A program made the translations under genes and the position numbers. From an uncultured Anaerolineae bacterium (GTDB taxonomy: Bacteria > Chloroflexota > Anaerolineae > J036 > Brachytrichaceae), in contig CALHLE010000040.1 of the NCBI GenBank assembly GCA_938034415.1, forward strand, positions 1 through 64,000: a DNA stretch of 64,000 nt, written 5' to 3'. The notes beneath the pieces were generated by a model. The model was not told the origin of the DNA. It searched no databases and saw only the letters and a list, made by a program, of their open reading frames with translations. How positions within the stretch are numbered: the stretch's first letter is position 1; every line of letters begins with the position of its first letter. Below are positions 48,243 through 58,596 of the stretch, one piece after another.

Positions 48243-49366
48243 GTCCGCGCCTCCTTCATCAGTTGCGCCATCACACGCACGCGTTGCTGCCAAGTGTGGT
48301 CGCGCAGCACGCGCTGCCGCGCCGCGTCGGCGATGCGCTGCCGCTCGTCATCATGACCTAAGTAGTAGCGAATCTTATCCAGCATCTCTTCCCGGGTCTC
48401 GAAGCAAACGATCTCTTTACCTTCCTCGAAAAACTCATTCACGCCGGGGACACGCTGGAGCAATTGAAACACGCCGCAAGCGGCCAGCTCGAAAGCGCGC
48501 AAATTCAAGCCGCGCTCCAGTTCGCCGGCCTGATGATCGACGTGAAAGTTCAAGCCGATTTTAGCGGCGCACAATGCCTTGACCTGCTCCTCGCCCCAGA
48601 TCTGGCCCTGCCACACCTCCAGGATCGGGCTGCCGATAAAGTGCTCGCGGTAGCCACCCCACACTTTGATATTGACGCCCTGCGTGATGGCATATTCGAT
48701 CATCTGCCGGCGGGCCTGATGAAAGCGGCTGCTCAGCCCGCCGATGAAGCACACATCGCTGCCGTAGCGGGCGCGCTCGGCTTCTGTGAGCGGGACAGGT
48801 CGATGGATTTCAGGGTCAATCCCGATCGGCACATACGCAATGCGCCCGGTCGCGCCGGCGGCGCGCAGCCCGGCTTCCAGATTGGCCGGCTGAAAGATCA
48901 AATCGAAATACGGCAAGTTGATGCGGTCGCGCGCCAGCATCGTGCCTGCCGGCAGCCCGCACCACTGCACTAACAACTGGCCGCGTTGCTTGAGCGCGCG
49001 CAGGGTAGATGCCCAGATGCTGCTGCCCAGTGGAACAAAGACCACGTCCGGCCTGAACCGATCAATCCGACGCAGGATGCTGCGCTGTAACAGCCACACA
49101 TCCAGGCGCGTCCCCCACAGCGCCGCGCGAACTGCTTGCGCGAGCGGCAGTGGCAAGCGCGCGCGCAGGTGCTGCGGCAGCAGCGCGCTGCTGCGCATGT
49201 CCACAACAACATGGCACCCCAGTTTCTCAAACTCGCGCTTCCAGCTATAGAGCGTGTGTTGGGTGCGCAGCAGGTGCGCGTTGAAGTCGCCGCCTTGCCC
49301 GCGCCATGTCGCGTACGCCGACTCGTAGTAGCCGCGATCAACTTTGTAGTACAGGTAGATTCGCAT
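48239..49366 (-). CDS. CgeB-like glycosyltransferase (GT-B fold)
   Basis: ATG 49366 gives 375 residues and overlaps the asnB-like gene by 29 nt. The N-terminal half reads MRIYLYYKVDRGYYESAY. The C-terminal half carries the Glyco_trans_1_2 pattern of CgeB/YkvP proteins: SDVCFIGGLSSRF, KIGLNFHVDHQ, GLNLRAFELAACGVFQLLQ and VNEFFEEGKEIVCFETREEM. Such proteins act in polysaccharide loci and spore-coat glycosylation. The donor and acceptor are unknown. Confidence 0.72.
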   Translation of the reverse strand: MRIYLYYKVDRGYYESAYATWRGQGGDFNAHLLRTQHTLYSWKREFEKLGCHVVVDMRSSALLPQHLRARLPLPLAQAVRAALWGTRLDVWLLQRSILRRIDRFRPDVVFVPLGSSIWASTLRALKQRGQLLVQWCGLPAGTMLARDRINLPYFDLIFQPANLEAGLRAAGATGRIAYVPIGIDPEIHRPVPLTEAERARYGSDVCFIGGLSSRFHQARRQMIEYAITQGVNIKVWGGYREHFIGSPILEVWQGQIWGEEQVKALCAAKIGLNFHVDHQAGELERGLNLRAFELAACGVFQLLQRVPGVNEFFEEGKEIVCFETREEMLDKIRYYLGHDDERQRIADAARQRVLRDHTWQQRVRVMAQLMKEART

Positions 49367-51341
49367 GCGAGCTTTCCAGCAAACGCAGCCAAGTTTCAGC
49401 CGCTATCCAGCGCCACATCGCTGCGCTGGCCAGCCTGTTGGGAGACGGATTCTCCTCGGTGAGCGCCCTGCGCACAACGGCTAGATCGAACCAAGGGCCT
49501 ATGCGGGGGTTGTCATCGAACAGTCTAACCGCCTGTGGACGCAGGGCTTGCATCCATTGTTGTTCAGGCGTGGCAAAGCCTTTCTTGTCGCGCCGCCACG
49601 TGATGGCCGGCGGCAGCACACCCTCCAGCGCGCAGCGCAGAGCATACTTCGACCAGCCGGCGTGCAGCCGATAGACCGCCGGCAACTGGCTGACATACTC
49701 CGCCAGCCGCACGTCGAGAAACGGCGTGCGCGCCTCGATGGAAAATGCCATCGAGTTGCGATCTTCCGCGCGCAGCAGGCGCGGCAGGTTCCAGGCTGCC
49801 AACTGGGCCAGATGGCGCGGCAGGTTGACGCGCGCATCGCTGCCGAAGATGTCTTGATGGCGCTGGATGGCGCGTTGCGCGACATCGGGGCGCAGCCCCA
49901 GCATTCGGGCGCGCTGCGCATGTTGCAGCCGGCGTTGCGCGGCAGCCGGCAGTTGATAGGCCAGCGCCCGTTGCAACACGTCCATGCTGCTGCGACTGCC
50001 GACGCGCCGGATTGTCAGCAGCTCGCGCAACAGGCGCGCCCACTGCCCGGCGCGCAGTATCTGCGAGAGATACACATCGAACGGCAAATAGCCGGCCCAC
50101 AGTTCATCCGCGCCCTGGCCATCCAGCAGCACGGTCACGCCACGCTCGCGCGCCAGGCGCATCACGCGCCACTGCGCATACATAGACGTGGTGATCGGCG
50201 GCTCGTCATGCTGCCAGATGAAGCGCGCCAGATCAGCTTGCAAGTCTTCGGCGGTTGGGAAGGTGAGATGCCAGTCCGCGCCCGTTTGCTCAACGACCAG
50301 TTGCGCAAATTGCCGCTCATCGCTGTCCGCCTCGGCATACGCAGCAGTGAAAGTTTTCTGACGTTCGCCGAGCTGCGCGCGCGGGATATCGTGTTCGGCC
50401 TGCATCAGCCGGCTGACCAGCGCCACAATCGCGGACGAGTCCAGCCCACCGGACAGGCAGGTGCCGATCGGCACATCGCTGCGCAGGCGCAGGCGCACTG
50501 CGTCGGTCAGCAGCTCCAGCACGCGAGTGGCCACCCCTGGCTCCGGCGTGGACGGCCCCAGTTCCGGGTTGACCGGCAGCGCCCAGTAGCGCCGTCGCGC
50601 AACGCCTGTGGCCTCCACGCTAAGCGCGTGCCCGCCGGGGAGCTGTTGAATCTCTGCAAATAGCGTTTCGTCCAGCCGGCTGGCTTCGTAGCCGGCCAGG
50701 AAATCCTCCAGCAGCGGAACGTTGGGGCGCGGCTGGGCCAGTCTGGCGGCCCACAGCGCCTTCGGCTCGGACGCAAAGGCGAACAGTGTCGGGGTTTGGA
50801 CGTAGTAAAACGGCTTGACGCCGAAGCGGTCGCGGCTGCAAAACAAGCGTCGCCGATTCGCGTCCCAGATGGCAAACGCCCACATGCCGTTGAAACGCTC
50901 GACGCACGCTTCGCCCCATTCACGATAGGCGCTCAGCAACACTTCGGTGTCGCCCGTGCTGTGAAAGGTGTGTCCCAGTCCGCGCAGCACCTCGCGCAAT
51001 TCAACGTAGTTGTAGATTTCGCCGTTGAATACAACGGTCAGCGCGCCGTCCGGCGTGACCATCGGCGTATGGCCGGCCGGGCTGATGTCGAGGATGGCCA
51101 ACCGGCGCTCCGCCAGCCCTAAATCGGCGTGAACCGCCTCCGCGCTGCGAATGTCCGGCAGAGCCAGTCCGGGGGGACTGTCCGGCCCTTTGAAGTGAAC
51201 GGCTTGCCCGCTGCGCGTGTCAAACAGCGCGTATCCCTCGTCATCCGGCCCGCGATGGCGCAGCAGGTCGGCCATGCGCCGCAGTTGGGTCAGGTTGACC
51301 GGCGCGCCGTCGAGATGGTAGATGCCCGCGATGCCGCACAT
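49338..51341 (-). CDS. AsnB-type glutamine amidotransferase (asparagine synthase-like), possible uronamide synthase
   Basis: ATG 51341 gives 667 residues with Cys2 as the glutaminase nucleophile (MCGIAGIYHL). Glutamine-binding segments are RHRGPDDEG, VFNGEIYN and STGDTEVLLSAY. The synthetase half has the ATP PP-loop SGGLDSSAIV near residue 300 and LLDGQGADELWAGY. An extra loop between the RGPDDEG and LAERRLAILD motifs makes it longer than classical AsnB. Its position between glycosyltransferase genes, near the WbpB/D/E-like set, suggests the WbpS-type role: converting a uronate carboxyl to an amide. Plain asparagine synthesis cannot be excluded. Confidence 0.82.
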   Translation of the reverse strand: MCGIAGIYHLDGAPVNLTQLRRMADLLRHRGPDDEGYALFDTRSGQAVHFKGPDSPPGLALPDIRSAEAVHADLGLAERRLAILDISPAGHTPMVTPDGALTVVFNGEIYNYVELREVLRGLGHTFHSTGDTEVLLSAYREWGEACVERFNGMWAFAIWDANRRRLFCSRDRFGVKPFYYVQTPTLFAFASEPKALWAARLAQPRPNVPLLEDFLAGYEASRLDETLFAEIQQLPGGHALSVEATGVARRRYWALPVNPELGPSTPEPGVATRVLELLTDAVRLRLRSDVPIGTCLSGGLDSSAIVALVSRLMQAEHDIPRAQLGERQKTFTAAYAEADSDERQFAQLVVEQTGADWHLTFPTAEDLQADLARFIWQHDEPPITTSMYAQWRVMRLARERGVTVLLDGQGADELWAGYLPFDVYLSQILRAGQWARLLRELLTIRRVGSRSSMDVLQRALAYQLPAAAQRRLQHAQRARMLGLRPDVAQRAIQRHQDIFGSDARVNLPRHLAQLAAWNLPRLLRAEDRNSMAFSIEARTPFLDVRLAEYVSQLPAVYRLHAGWSKYALRCALEGVLPPAITWRRDKKGFATPEQQWMQALRPQAVRLFDDNPRIGPWFDLAVVRRALTEENPSPNRLASAAMWRWIAAETWLRLLESSHANLPVLQS

Positions 51342-51353
51342 GGGGTTGCCTAT

Positions 51354-51977
51354 TTATGGACGCAGCGTCCAGCCGAACACGGCTTCTAGTTCTTCGCGCA
51401 GCAAGGCGCGGCGATGTTCAAGCGTGAGGTTGTCGAGCACGCGTTGCCGGGCCAGCACGCCCTTTTCAGGATGATCGAGCGCCGCGCGCACCGCTTCGGC
51501 CAATGCCTTCGGGTCGTTAAATGGCACCACATAGCCAGTGTCGCCGATCACTTCGGGCATGGCGTAGCGATCGGCAACGACCGGGACGCAGCCGTAAGCC
51601 ATGCCTTCGGCCAGCGACACGCCCATCCCCTCATGGGCAGACGCCTGGACATACACCTGCGCAGCGCGAAATGCTTCGGCGCATTCGGCAGCCGAGTAGC
51701 GCCGCTCGGTGAAGCGCACATTGGGGCCGCACAGCGACCGCAGGTGCGTCAGCGTGTCGTCCACAAACGCGCCGATGACCAGGAATTCGACATCGGGCAG
51801 GAAAGCGGCGGCGCGCACGCACGGCTCGATCCCCTTCTGCAACAGCGCGTCGCGCGAGATGGCGTAGCAGGCCGTCACCGCGCGCCGCGCGCGGGGCTGA
51901 TCGCCGGGTCGGAACAAGTCGGTGTCTATGCCCAGATAGGCTGTGCGCATACGGCGCGGCCGGCCGTAGCGCAGCAC
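51354..51977 (-). pseudogene. 3' half of a family 4 glycosyltransferase (N-terminal half missing)
   Basis: The frame encodes only the C-terminal GT-B domain: YLGIDTDLFRPG, ISRDALLQKGIEPCVRAA, FLVIGAFVDDTL and EGMGVSLAEGMAYGCVPVVA, the last being the E-x7-E donor site. The open frame begins at a GTG (51977), and recognisable sequence (TRRLPRDRP) extends in frame to about 52010. There it abuts the truncated GT2 gene in another frame. The roughly 170-residue acceptor domain is absent. The fragment alone is unlikely to be active. Confidence 0.65.
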
Positions 51978-52523
51978 CGGCCGATCGCGCGGCAGCCGTC
52001 GCGTAGATGTTTGCCGTGATCAGCATCATCCAGTCTTCGTAGATCTCTGCGCATTGTTGAAAGAGGGTGGCGCCTGGGTCAGTGGTGAGATCGCGCTTAA
52101 ACGGATAGACCCCCTCTCTCACGATGGCGCCGTCAGATGTGGCTTTGTTGCCGTTTAAGTGCAAGAATGAAAGCCGACGCTCGCCGGCCAGCCGCTCCAG
52201 CACATGGTTGAGGGTGTGGGGGGCGATGCGGTCGTCATCCGAGACCAGCCAGGTATACGCGCTGCGCGCTTGTTCAATACAGAAGAGCGCATTGCGCACC
52301 AGGCCGAGGTTGCTGGGCTGACGGAACACACCGATTCGATTGCCGCTGCGCTGCCGCCAGTTTTGGCACACATGGGGCGTCTCATCGGGCGAAGCATTGT
52401 CGGAGACGATCAGTTCTATATCGTCCCAACGCCCGTCAATCGCATTCACAGCCCACTCGAGCTGCCTGTCCAACTGCTGCGCGCGGTTGTAAGTGGGGAT
52501 GGCAATTGTCAACAACGGCCGAG

Positions 52524-52527
<4 letters not shown>
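51631..52527 (-). pseudogene. 5' half of a family 2 glycosyltransferase, truncated and running on out of frame
   Basis: ATG 52527 starts [20 protein letters not shown] and overlaps the rfbE-like stop by 4 nt. Up to about residue 173 (YEDWMMLITANIY, near 52008) it is a clear paralogue of the GT2 at 57565-58470, with the DxD-type motif WLVSDDDRIAPHTLN. Downstream the frame continues to a stop at 51631, but only as Arg/Ala-rich nonsense antisense to or out of phase with the GT4 fragment. The missing part is the last 120-130 residues. A deletion that joined two glycosyltransferase genes is the simplest explanation. Confidence 0.65.
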
Positions 52528-53548
<1,021 letters not shown>

Positions 53549-53561
<13 letters not shown>

Positions 53562-54469
53562 CGCGCTTCCTCCTCAAGGTGTGTTTGCCACCAGGCGACC
53601 GCGCGCTGCAACCCCTCTCGCAAGTCAACTTGCGGCGACCAGTTCAACGCGCGCATCGCCGAAAGATCGGCCTGCGACCACATCACCTCATGCGGGCGCT
53701 GCGGCTTTGCGCCGAAGTCCAGCGCGCTGCGCGAATGGGTGAGCGCGTGAATCAGCTCGGCGACTTGGCGCACCGGCGTGGCAACGCCGCTGCCCACGGC
53801 GTAGGTCACAAGCCCGCCCGGAGGTTGTCGCCCCCGCTCAAGCCCGTGAAACTCCACCAGTCGCGCAAAGGCGGCAACCACGTCTTGAATGTAAATAAAG
53901 TCGCGCCGCTGCTCTCCGCTGGTCAGCGCGATGCGTTCGGTGTGCTTCATACAATTGAGGATGAGATAAGGGATGAACTGCTCGGAGTTGTCGTCCTCCC
54001 CATACATCGTTTCCAGCTTGACATCAACGAATTGCACAGGCGCGCGCCGGGCAAGCCATTCCAACCACTGCGAGAATTGAAACTTGCTCAGCGCATAAGG
54101 GCTGACTTCCGGCGGCAGCGCGCTGCCCGCGTTCAAGAAACACGCAGCTTGCGCTTCAATCGCGGCTTCGGCGAGCCGCATGGACCAACACAAGTTGGTC
54201 TCCGCTAATTCAGCCCACGAGCTGCCCCCCCGGCCGTAATGCGTCGCAGTGTGGATGACCGCAGCGACAGGGGCGTGGGCGCGCAGGATCCTCCCCAGGC
54301 TGTCGCCATCCGCCGGCGCCGTATGGATGAGGTCGAGCACGTCTCGTAGCCGCCGCAACGAGCTGTGCGCCCGCACCAGCGCAACGACGCGATGCCCCTC
54401 GCGGGCGAAGTGCCGCGTCAGGTGGCTGCCGAGAAAGCCCGATGCGCCGCTGATGACGATGGTGGCCAT
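53549..54469 (-). CDS. rfbS: CDP-paratose synthase (CDP-3,6-dideoxy-D-glycero-4-hexulose 4-reductase), RfbS-like
   Basis: ATG 54469, 306 residues. The NAD(P) motif reads [16 protein letters not shown]. The Tyr-x3-Lys pair lies in [16 protein letters not shown], and [10 protein letters not shown] plus [13 protein letters not shown] resemble the RfbS/RfbJ reductases of paratose and abequose synthesis. It would reduce the 4-keto group of the CDP-3,6-dideoxyhexulose; the presence of the rfbE-like epimerase favours paratose over abequose. It lies 12 nt after the rfbH-like stop. Confidence 0.75.
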
Positions 54470-54481
54470 GCTGTGCCGGTC

Positions 54482-55837
54482 TTAGTCTGCTACGCTTGCA
54501 GAGCGCCTCTGATGCTGAAGCGCCTGCTCAACGAAGTCATGGAAGGACTCGACAACGAAGTCGAGCATAGCGTCGCTCAGCCCAGGGTAGACGCCAATCC
54601 AGAAGGTGTTGTTCATGACGCGGTCGGTGTTCGTCAAATCCCCAGCGACGCGGAAGGGCCGGCCGAGATAAGCCGGCTGGCGCGCCAGGTTGCCGCCGAA
54701 CAGCAGCCGCGTGCCGATCTTGCGCTGCTCCAGGAAACGCACCAGCGCGTTGCGCGTGAACGGCGCGCCCTCGGCGACGGTGATGGGAAAGCCGAACCAG
54801 CTCGGTTCGGCCTGCGGCGTGGCCCGGGGCAAGATCAAGAACTCCTGAAGGTCGCTCAAGCCCTGCCACAGCCGGTCGAAGTTGCGCCGCCGCGCGGCGA
54901 TGAAACTTGGCAGTTTCTTCAACTGCGCAACGCCGACGGCCGCTTGCATGTCGGTGGCCTTGAGGTTATAGCCGATGTGCGAGTAGGTGTATTTGTGGTC
55001 GTAGCCATGCGGCAGCTCGCCAAGCTGCCAATCGAAGCGCTTGCCGCAGGTATTGTCCTTGCCCGGCTCGCACCAACAATCCCTGCCCCAATCGCGGAAG
55101 GACTCCACCAGCATCTTCAGCCGGCCGTCGCTGGTCAGCACACAGCCGCCTTCCCCCATTGTGATGTGGTGGGCCGGATAAAAGCTCACCGAGGCCAAGT
55201 CGCCGAATGTGCCCACAGGCTGGCCGCGATAGGTCGCCCCGACTGCATCGCAGCAGTCCTCAATCAGCCACAGGTTGTAGCGGCGGACGAAGTCGGCGAC
55301 GGCGTCGAGGTCGAAAGGGTTGCCCAGCGTGTGCGCCATCATCACGGCGCGCGTGCGCTCCGAGCGCGCGGCTTCGAGCTGCGACGTGTCTATGTTGTAC
55401 GTGGGGATGGTCACGTCCACAAACACCGGCGTGAGGTGGTTCTGGAGGATTGGGTTGACTGTCGTTGGGAAGCCGGCGGCGACGGTGATGACCTCATCGC
55501 CGGGGCGCAGCGCGCGCTCGCCCAGTTTGGGCGACGTGAGGCAGCTCAGCGCCAGCAAATTGGCTGATGAGCCTGAGTTCACCAAAACGGCATGACGCGC
55601 GCCCATGAAGCGGGCAAACTCGCGCTCAAATTGCGCCGCAAAGCGGCCGGTGGTCAACCAGAAGTCCAGGCTCGCCTCCACCAGGCGCTGAAGCTCATCG
55701 GCGTCGAACACGCGGCCGGCCACCGGCACCGGCGACACGCCCGGCTCAAACGGGCGCGCCGCAAAGGCTGCAGCATAGTACTCCGCCACCAGGCGCTGTA
55801 TCTCTCCTCGCAGCCGCTCAACGTTGTCACTCGCCAT
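54482..55837 (-). CDS. rfbH: CDP-4-dehydro-6-deoxyglucose 3-dehydrase (E1), RfbH-like
   Basis: ATG 55837 ([17 protein letters not shown]), 451 residues, overlaps the rfbG-like end by 11 nt. It has the aminotransferase fold but the PLP Lys is replaced by His in [14 protein letters not shown], the hallmark of E1 dehydrases. The iron-sulfur cysteines are seen as [18 protein letters not shown], plus a Cys pair in IEDCCDAVG. It removes the C3 hydroxyl of CDP-4-keto-6-deoxyglucose using PMP and electrons from a ferredoxin-type reductase. No RfbI/E3-like reductase gene is nearby, so that partner must be encoded elsewhere. Confidence 0.9.
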   Translation of the reverse strand: MASDNVERLRGEIQRLVAEYYAAAFAARPFEPGVSPVPVAGRVFDADELQRLVEASLDFWLTTGRFAAQFEREFARFMGARHAVLVNSGSSANLLALSCLTSPKLGERALRPGDEVITVAAGFPTTVNPILQNHLTPVFVDVTIPTYNIDTSQLEAARSERTRAVMMAHTLGNPFDLDAVADFVRRYNLWLIEDCCDAVGATYRGQPVGTFGDLASVSFYPAHHITMGEGGCVLTSDGRLKMLVESFRDWGRDCWCEPGKDNTCGKRFDWQLGELPHGYDHKYTYSHIGYNLKATDMQAAVGVAQLKKLPSFIAARRRNFDRLWQGLSDLQEFLILPRATPQAEPSWFGFPITVAEGAPFTRNALVRFLEQRKIGTRLLFGGNLARQPAYLGRPFRVAGDLTNTDRVMNNTFWIGVYPGLSDAMLDFVVESFHDFVEQALQHQRRSASVAD

Positions 55838-56804
55838 CAAAGAATCTCCGATACCAGTCAATCGTGCGCTGCAACCCATCCTCCAAACTGAACAGGGGTT
55901 GCCAGCCGAGGACTTGGCGCGCCTTTGCTGCGCTCAAATATTGATGGCGAATTTCGTTGGTGGCCTCGTTGTGGATCTCCGGCGTTGCCGACGATCCCAT
56001 CAGGTTGAGGATGCGCTGCGTTAGCTCAAGCACGGTAATTTGAAGCTCGTTTGAGAAATTGAACGCCTCGCCTCTTAGCACCGGGTTCTGCGCCAGCTTC
56101 TCGGCCAGCAGCATGTAGGCGGCTGCCCCGTCCTCCACGTAAAAGTAATCGCGGATGTAATGCCCATCGGAGCGGATGACCGGCCGCTGGCCGCGCAACA
56201 CGGCGCGGATGGTACCCGGCACGATGCGGTTCCAGTTCAGGTCGCCGCCGCCGTACAAGTTGCCACAACGGGTGACCACGACCGGCAACTGGTAGCTGTG
56301 CGCGTAAGCGTGGGCGATCAGGTCGGCGCAGGACTTGCTCACGTCGTATGGGTGACGCCCTTGCAGCGGTGTGGCCTCATCGTAGGGCAGCTTGGGCTGG
56401 TCGCCGTAGGCCTTATCTGACGAAGCCACGACGATCTGTTTGACAGTTGGGCTGCGGCGACACGCCTCCAGCAAGGCCCATGTGCCCTGGATGTTCGTCT
56501 CAAATGTGGAGACGGGGTTGCGGTTGGCGACGCCGACGATCGTCTGCGCGGCCAGGTGCATCACCGTGTCCACCTCATACTCGCCCAGCGCGCGTTCGAG
56601 CAAAGTCTGGTCGCGCACGTCGCCACGCACGACCTTGACTTGTTCGATCAGCCGGGTGCGCACCAGCTCGCACTGCGGCACCCAGTCGCGCACGAGGCAT
56701 ACCACATTCGCGCCGTGAGCGACGAGGCGCTTGACCAGCCAGCCGCCCAGCAGTCCGGTGGCGCCGGTGACCAGCACGGGGCGATCCTGCCAGAAATTGC
56801 TCAT
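55827..56804 (-). CDS. rfbG: CDP-glucose 4,6-dehydratase, RfbG-like
   Basis: ATG 56804, 325 residues. The NAD motif is [17 protein letters not shown]. The catalytic region has [18 protein letters not shown] and the Tyr-x3-Lys in [36 protein letters not shown] is characteristic of CDP-glucose dehydratases. It forms CDP-4-keto-6-deoxyglucose, the second step toward CDP-tyvelose. It overlaps rfbF by 4 nt and rfbH by 11 nt. Confidence 0.9.
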   Translation of the reverse strand: MSNFWQDRPVLVTGATGLLGGWLVKRLVAHGANVVCLVRDWVPQCELVRTRLIEQVKVVRGDVRDQTLLERALGEYEVDTVMHLAAQTIVGVANRNPVSTFETNIQGTWALLEACRRSPTVKQIVVASSDKAYGDQPKLPYDEATPLQGRHPYDVSKSCADLIAHAYAHSYQLPVVVTRCGNLYGGGDLNWNRIVPGTIRAVLRGQRPVIRSDGHYIRDYFYVEDGAAAYMLLAEKLAQNPVLRGEAFNFSNELQITVLELTQRILNLMGSSATPEIHNEATNEIRHQYLSAAKARQVLGWQPLFSLEDGLQRTIDWYRRFFDGE

Positions 56805-57568
56805 GTCACCTTCCAGGGGGCGCGCCCGCTCTGCCAGATTTCTTCGAGGAGCTGCTTTTCGCGCAGGGTGTCCATGGGTTGCCAGAAGCCGGTGTGGCGA
56901 TAGGCCATCAGCTCGCCGTCCTCGGCCAGTTTCTCCAGCGGCGCGCGCTCCCAGATGGTGTCGTCGCCGGCGATGTAATCAAGCACGCGAGGATGAAGGA
57001 CGAAGAAGCCGGCGTTGATCCAGCCGGCGCCTGCCTGCGGCTTTTCCGCAAAGCGCGCAACCTGATCGCCGTCCAGTTGAATATCGCCAAAGCGCGCCGG
57101 CGGATGCGCGGCAGTGACCGTGGCCAGTTTGCCGTGAGCGCGATGAAACGCAACCAGATCGGCGATGTTGACATCGGCCAGGCCATCGCCGTAGGTCATC
57201 ATGAAGCAGTCGTCGTCCAGCCAGGGCCTCAGGCGCAACAGCCGGCCGCCGGTCATCGTGTGCAGGCCGGTCTCCACCAGGTGAACCGTCCAGTCTTTCT
57301 GGCCACCGTTGTGAAAGGCAACCTCGCCGCTGCTAAGCTTGACCGTGATGTCGCTGTTCAGAGCGTAATAGTTGAGGAAGTACTGCTTGATTACTTCGCC
57401 TTTGTAGCCCAGCGCGATGACGAACTCTTTGAAGCCAAATGCGGCGTACCAATCCATGATATGAGTAAGGATAGGCCGGCCGCCGATCTCCACCATGGGC
57501 TTGGGGCGCAAGACGGTTTCTTCGGCTAGGCGCGTACCCATGCCGCCGGCCAGGATGACGACTTTCAT
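56801..57568 (-). CDS. rfbF: Glucose-1-phosphate cytidylyltransferase, RfbF-like
   Basis: ATG 57568, 255 residues, normal length. The nucleotide-binding motif is [20 protein letters not shown], and [13 protein letters not shown] holds the metal-binding Asp. [11 protein letters not shown] and [15 protein letters not shown] are typical of RfbF. It makes CDP-glucose from CTP and glucose-1-phosphate, the entry to the CDP-3,6-dideoxyhexose route. It overlaps both the upstream GT2 gene and rfbG by 4 nt. Confidence 0.92.
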   Translation of the reverse strand: MKVVILAGGMGTRLAEETVLRPKPMVEIGGRPILTHIMDWYAAFGFKEFVIALGYKGEVIKQYFLNYYALNSDITVKLSSGEVAFHNGGQKDWTVHLVETGLHTMTGGRLLRLRPWLDDDCFMMTYGDGLADVNIADLVAFHRAHGKLATVTAAHPPARFGDIQLDGDQVARFAEKPQAGAGWINAGFFVLHPRVLDYIAGDDTIWERAPLEKLAEDGELMAYRHTGFWQPMDTLREKQLLEEIWQSGRAPWKVT

Positions 57569-58470
57569 GAAGCGGCTTCCTCCCTTGTCGGCTTCATCCG
57601 AAATGCGCGCAGGTAAAACTTCAGCGAGCTGAGGAACAGGTGGGGGTACCGAAGCATGAACTTAAAAATCACCAGCCGCCCCAGAATTTTAGGGCGGATG
57701 AACTTCGTGGAGTAGCCCTCCCGCGACAGCAGCCAGTAAACCTCTGGCACGTCGTAGTAATCCACAATCGGGCCGAAGGGAATGAAAGAGGACGAATCTT
57801 GAATGCACACTAGCGAAGGTTGGGCGCGCACGATCATCGCGCCGTGCGCAGCCGCGTAGCCGGCTAGATAAGTTGGAAAGGCGAGATTCCTGGCCATGCC
57901 TGGCCATTTTGCCACCGCTTCCCGGGCCACTTGCGACCGATAGGCCGATGAAGAGAGAATCATGGAGATGTCCGCGAGCTTTGAGCATTCCTCGAAGAGC
58001 GGCCTGCCCGGGTCGCTATGCCGGTCCTCGAAGAATGGGTGAACGCGCTCGTGCGCGAACGAGCCATCCTGCCTCTGGATTGTCAAATTAAAATGAACGA
58101 GCGAGAGGTTGGCGCGCGTTGTCGAATTACTCAACAGGTCAATCAACCAGTCGAGTGTGTGGTCGGCGATGATGTCGTCATCGGACACCAGCCAGATGAA
58201 TTCCCCCTGCGCTTCTTGAATGCAGAAAGCCGCATTGCGCGGCAATCCCATGTTTTGAGGTTGCCGAAATACGCGCAGGCGACCCTGAGTTTCCTGATGC
58301 CACTTTTGACAAACGTTTGGGGTGTGGTCGGGTGAGCCGTTGTCCGAGACGATTAGCTCTATCTTCTCCCAGCGATCCCCAATCGCGTTCACAGCCCACG
58401 CAAGCTGTTTGTCCAAGATATTCTCCCTGTTATAAGTCGGTATGGCAATTGTGAGTAGGGGCTGCTTCAT
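57565..58470 (-). CDS. Family 2 glycosyltransferase
   Basis: ATG 58470 has GAGGAG 8 nt upstream, marking the first gene after a promoter region. The 301-residue product opens with TIAIPTYNRENILDKQLAW and has the acidic motif WLVSDDDIIADHTLD and the C-terminal helical tail of short GT2 enzymes. It is the intact paralogue of the truncated GT2 at 52527. By position it may attach tyvelose or a nearby sugar. It overlaps rfbF by 4 nt. Confidence 0.8.
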   Translation of the reverse strand: MKQPLLTIAIPTYNRENILDKQLAWAVNAIGDRWEKIELIVSDNGSPDHTPNVCQKWHQETQGRLRVFRQPQNMGLPRNAAFCIQEAQGEFIWLVSDDDIIADHTLDWLIDLLSNSTTRANLSLVHFNLTIQRQDGSFAHERVHPFFEDRHSDPGRPLFEECSKLADISMILSSSAYRSQVAREAVAKWPGMARNLAFPTYLAGYAAAHGAMIVRAQPSLVCIQDSSSFIPFGPIVDYYDVPEVYWLLSREGYSTKFIRPKILGRLVIFKFMLRYPHLFLSSLKFYLRAFRMKPTREEAAS

Positions 58471-58536
58471 GGCGATGTCTCCTCATAGCCCAATGCTGCG
58501 CCGTCATGTCCGCGCAAGCGGGCATCCAGCGTGTGT

Positions 58537-58570
58537 CTTATCGTCATATCAACTTAACTCGTCAAATCAA
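58537..58570 (-). promoter_or_regulatory. Promoter with direct repeats in front of the GT2-rfb operon
   Basis: On the minus strand TTGACG (58565-58560) and GATAAG (58542-58537) are separated by 17 nt. The 12-nt sequence TTGAT(T/A)TGACGA occurs twice, at 58559-58570 and 58541-58552, 18 bp apart, so a regulator could bind the same face of the helix across the promoter. Confidence 0.45.
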
Positions 58571-58596
58571 CCCGTCAGATTGATGTTGATGGACTA

